A stretch of 8,329 nt of DNA. Source: an uncultured Bacteroidales bacterium. GTDB lineage: Bacteria; Bacteroidota; Bacteroidia; Bacteroidales; Paludibacteraceae. Shown in pieces: positions 7,229 through 8,329 of the stretch. The DNA lies in the NCBI GenBank assembly GCA_903912795.1, contig CAIWIS010000287.1:1-8329 (forward strand), read 5' to 3'. The notes beneath the pieces are model-generated. The model did not search any database, was not told the origin of the DNA, and saw only the letters and a list, made by a program, of their open reading frames with translations. Every line of letters begins with the position of its first letter. Within the stretch, counting starts at the first letter, position 1. A program made the position numbers and the translations under genes.

Positions 7229-7885
7229 ATGCGTCGAATTATACTTGCAGATAATCAAAATATTACAAGTTTAGGTATTCAATTTTTGCTAGCTAAATTG
7301 AATTTAACTAATTTAATAACTGAATCAAGTTCCAAAAAGGAACTATTTGAAGTGCTGCAAAATGATAGTAATGCTTTGGTTATTTTGGATTATACATTGT
7401 TCGACTTCGAGTCTGTTAATGAATTAGTTGTGCTAAATTCAAGATTCGAAAAAACGGATTGGATTCTATTTTCAGAAGAACTTAGCGACGATTTTTTGGT
7501 TAATTTACTTTACAATACCAATTCGTTTGGTGTGGTACTCAAAAGTAATACAACTGACGAAATACAGACAGCCATTCGCGAAGCCATGAAAGGGCGCAGG
7601 TATATTTGCAATTATGTGAGTAATATTTTGTTGGATGTGTCTAAGCGAAATGGAGATATAAAACGTCAGGAAAATAAACTAACAATAACCGAACAGGAAA
7701 TTTTGCGCGAAATAGCCCTTGGTAAAACAACCAAAGAAATTGCTGCTCAGCGTTTTGTAAGTTCACATACTATAATGACGCACCGCAAAAATATTTTCCG
7801 AAAATTAAGTGTCAATAATATTCACGAAGCTACTAAATACGCTATGCGTGCCGGAATTGTGGATATGGCGGAATACTATATTTAG
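7229..7885 (+). CDS. NarL/FixJ-family response regulator with LuxR-type HTH
   Basis: The 218-residue protein has a receiver domain (about 1-120), a linker, and a LuxR-type DNA-binding domain (about 150-215). Receiver residues are D8 in LADNQ, phospho-acceptor D54 in VILDY, S82 in ILFSEE and K105 in VLKSN. The second acidic-pocket position is N9 instead of Asp/Glu, a pattern I recall as common in Bacteroidota regulators of this class, so phosphorylation is still likely. The HTH shows LTITEQEILREIALGKTTKEIAA (151-173) and the recognition-helix region SSHTIMTHRKNIFRKL (178-193), typical of the GerE fold. It should act in the cytoplasm as a phosphorylation-controlled transcription factor. No histidine kinase is adjacent, so the signal and targets are unknown. 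It is divergent from acn across a shared regulatory region, which permits but does not show control of the TCA operon. Its TAG stop overlaps the start of the heptamer repeat before mnmA. Confidence 0.9.
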   Translation: MRRIILADNQNITSLGIQFLLAKLNLTNLITESSSKKELFEVLQNDSNALVILDYTLFDFESVNELVVLNSRFEKTDWILFSEELSDDFLVNLLYNTNSFGVVLKSNTTDEIQTAIREAMKGRRYICNYVSNILLDVSKRNGDIKRQENKLTITEQEILREIALGKTTKEIAAQRFVSSHTIMTHRKNIFRKLSVNNIHEATKYAMRAGIVDMAEYYI

Positions 7886-7970
7886 TTTACAGTTTGCAGT
7901 TATTAGTACTCTGTAAAGGAAATTACGTAAGTATTTAAGTAAAAACTGCAAACTGCAAACTGCAAACTCA
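7884..7970. repeat. Heptamer-based inverted repeat between response regulator and mnmA
   Basis: The left arm reads TTTACAG (7886-7892), TTTGCAG (7893-7899) and TT. The right arm reads AA, then CTGCAAA three times (7946-7952, 7953-7959, 7960-7966), then CTCA. Segment 7884-7901 pairs with 7944-7961 over 18 positions with one mismatch, leaving a loop of about 42 nt. The left arm begins inside the TAG stop of the response regulator and the right arm ends 6 bp before the mnmA ATG, so the element occupies the whole intercistronic gap. No T-run follows the stem, so it is not a standard intrinsic terminator. It has the same 7-bp period and CAG/CTG framework as the element at 3274-3349, with different variable bases. 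Confidence 0.83.
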
Positions 7971-7976
7971 GATATC

Positions 7977-8329
7977 ATGAATATTGCTTCTTTACTTTCG
8001 GGTGGTGTGGATAGTTCGGTGGTGGTGCACTTGCTCAAAGAAGCGGGTTATACGCCAACGCTATTTTACATAAAAATTGGAATGGACGACGATGAGTTGC
8101 TACATTGTACTTCGGAAGAAGACATTGAAATGGCAACGCTTATTGCGCGCCGTTATGGTTGTAAACTCGAAGTTATTGATTTACATAAGGATTATTGGGA
8201 TAATGTGGTGGATTATACCATTCGTAAAGTACGTGATGGACTTACGCCAAACCCGGATGTAATGTGCAATAAACTGATTAAATTTGGTGTGTTTGAGCAG
8301 CGGGTAGGGAAGGAGTTCGACAAAACTGC
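7977..8329 (+). CDS. mnmA: tRNA-specific 2-thiouridylase MnmA, 3' end beyond window
   Basis: The frame from ATG 7977 is open to the right edge, giving 117 N-terminal residues of an enzyme usually around 350-380 long. MnmA activates U34 of tRNA-Lys/Glu/Gln with ATP and transfers sulfur to form 2-thiouridine. The PP-loop LLSGGVDSSVVV (6-17) binds ATP, and GLTPNPDVMCNKLIKFG (88-104) is the MnmA signature with the catalytic cysteine at C97. The second catalytic cysteine and the C-terminal beta-barrel lie outside the window. The FYIKIGMDDDE stretch (30-40) differs from the E. coli form but matches what I recall of Bacteroides MnmA paralogues. ATG 7977 is the natural start because the PP-loop follows at once, as in the family. 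No promoter match lies in the 91-bp gap from the response regulator, so read-through from that gene is likely. The start codon sits 6 bp after the heptamer repeat. Confidence 0.92.
   Translation, partial: MNIASLLSGGVDSSVVVHLLKEAGYTPTLFYIKIGMDDDELLHCTSEEDIEMATLIARRYGCKLEVIDLHKDYWDNVVDYTIRKVRDGLTPNPDVMCNKLIKFGVFEQRVGKEFDKT

Noticed and set aside
7884..7970. Intrinsic terminator after the response regulator
   Set aside because: No T-run follows the 3' arm and the mnmA start comes 6 bp later, so complete termination here would need another mechanism.
7805..8038. 77-codon minus-strand frame across the response regulator-mnmA gap
   Set aside because: It overlaps the HTH domain, the heptamer repeat and the mnmA PP-loop in antisense; much of it is translated repeat.

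Overview
The window looks like chromosomal DNA from a member of the Bacteroidota, probably a Bacteroidales-like organism. It is AT-rich, no gene has a clear Shine-Dalgarno sequence, and four genes or operons are preceded by a match to the Bacteroidota sigma -7 element TAnnTTTG. The proteins (Bacteroidota-style MnmA, GlsB-like acyltransferase, 'ADNQ' response regulator, mitochondrial-like aconitase and isocitrate dehydrogenase) fit the same group. This is recognition by eye, not a search result.

Layout. 1-634 (minus) is the N-terminal part of an exported calcineurin-like metallophosphoesterase that runs off the left edge. A 332-bp divergent intergenic region follows, with one promoter candidate on each strand. 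967-1998 (plus) is a GNAT-type N-acyltransferase of the hemolysin/GlsB class. It ends in a hairpin with T-runs on both strands, shared with the convergent TCA operon. 7003-2040 (minus) is that operon, in the order aconitase, citrate synthase, NADP-type isocitrate dehydrogenase: the complete oxidative branch from oxaloacetate plus acetyl-CoA to 2-oxoglutarate. 7004-7228 is a second divergent promoter region. 7229-7885 (plus) is a NarL/FixJ-type response regulator with no sensor kinase beside it. 7977-8329 (plus) is the N-terminal part of the tRNA thiolase MnmA, cut by the right edge.

How the genes work together. Only acn, gltA and icd form an evident functional unit. They probably share a transcript starting near 7038, since no internal TAnnTTTG match was seen in the gaps between them, and end at the shared hairpin near 1983-2020. 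The other genes are housekeeping or lipid-related and have no evident link to the TCA operon.

The most unusual feature is a pair of intergenic inverted repeats, one between gltA and icd and one between the response regulator and mnmA. Each is built from 7-bp units in the form (NNNNCAG)n - loop - (CTGNNNN)n, but with different variable bases. Each fills almost the whole gap between two genes in the same direction, and each has the longer arm on the downstream side. I see no defence system, mobile element, CRISPR array or RNA gene. Apart from the heptamer hairpins, this is an ordinary core-genome region.
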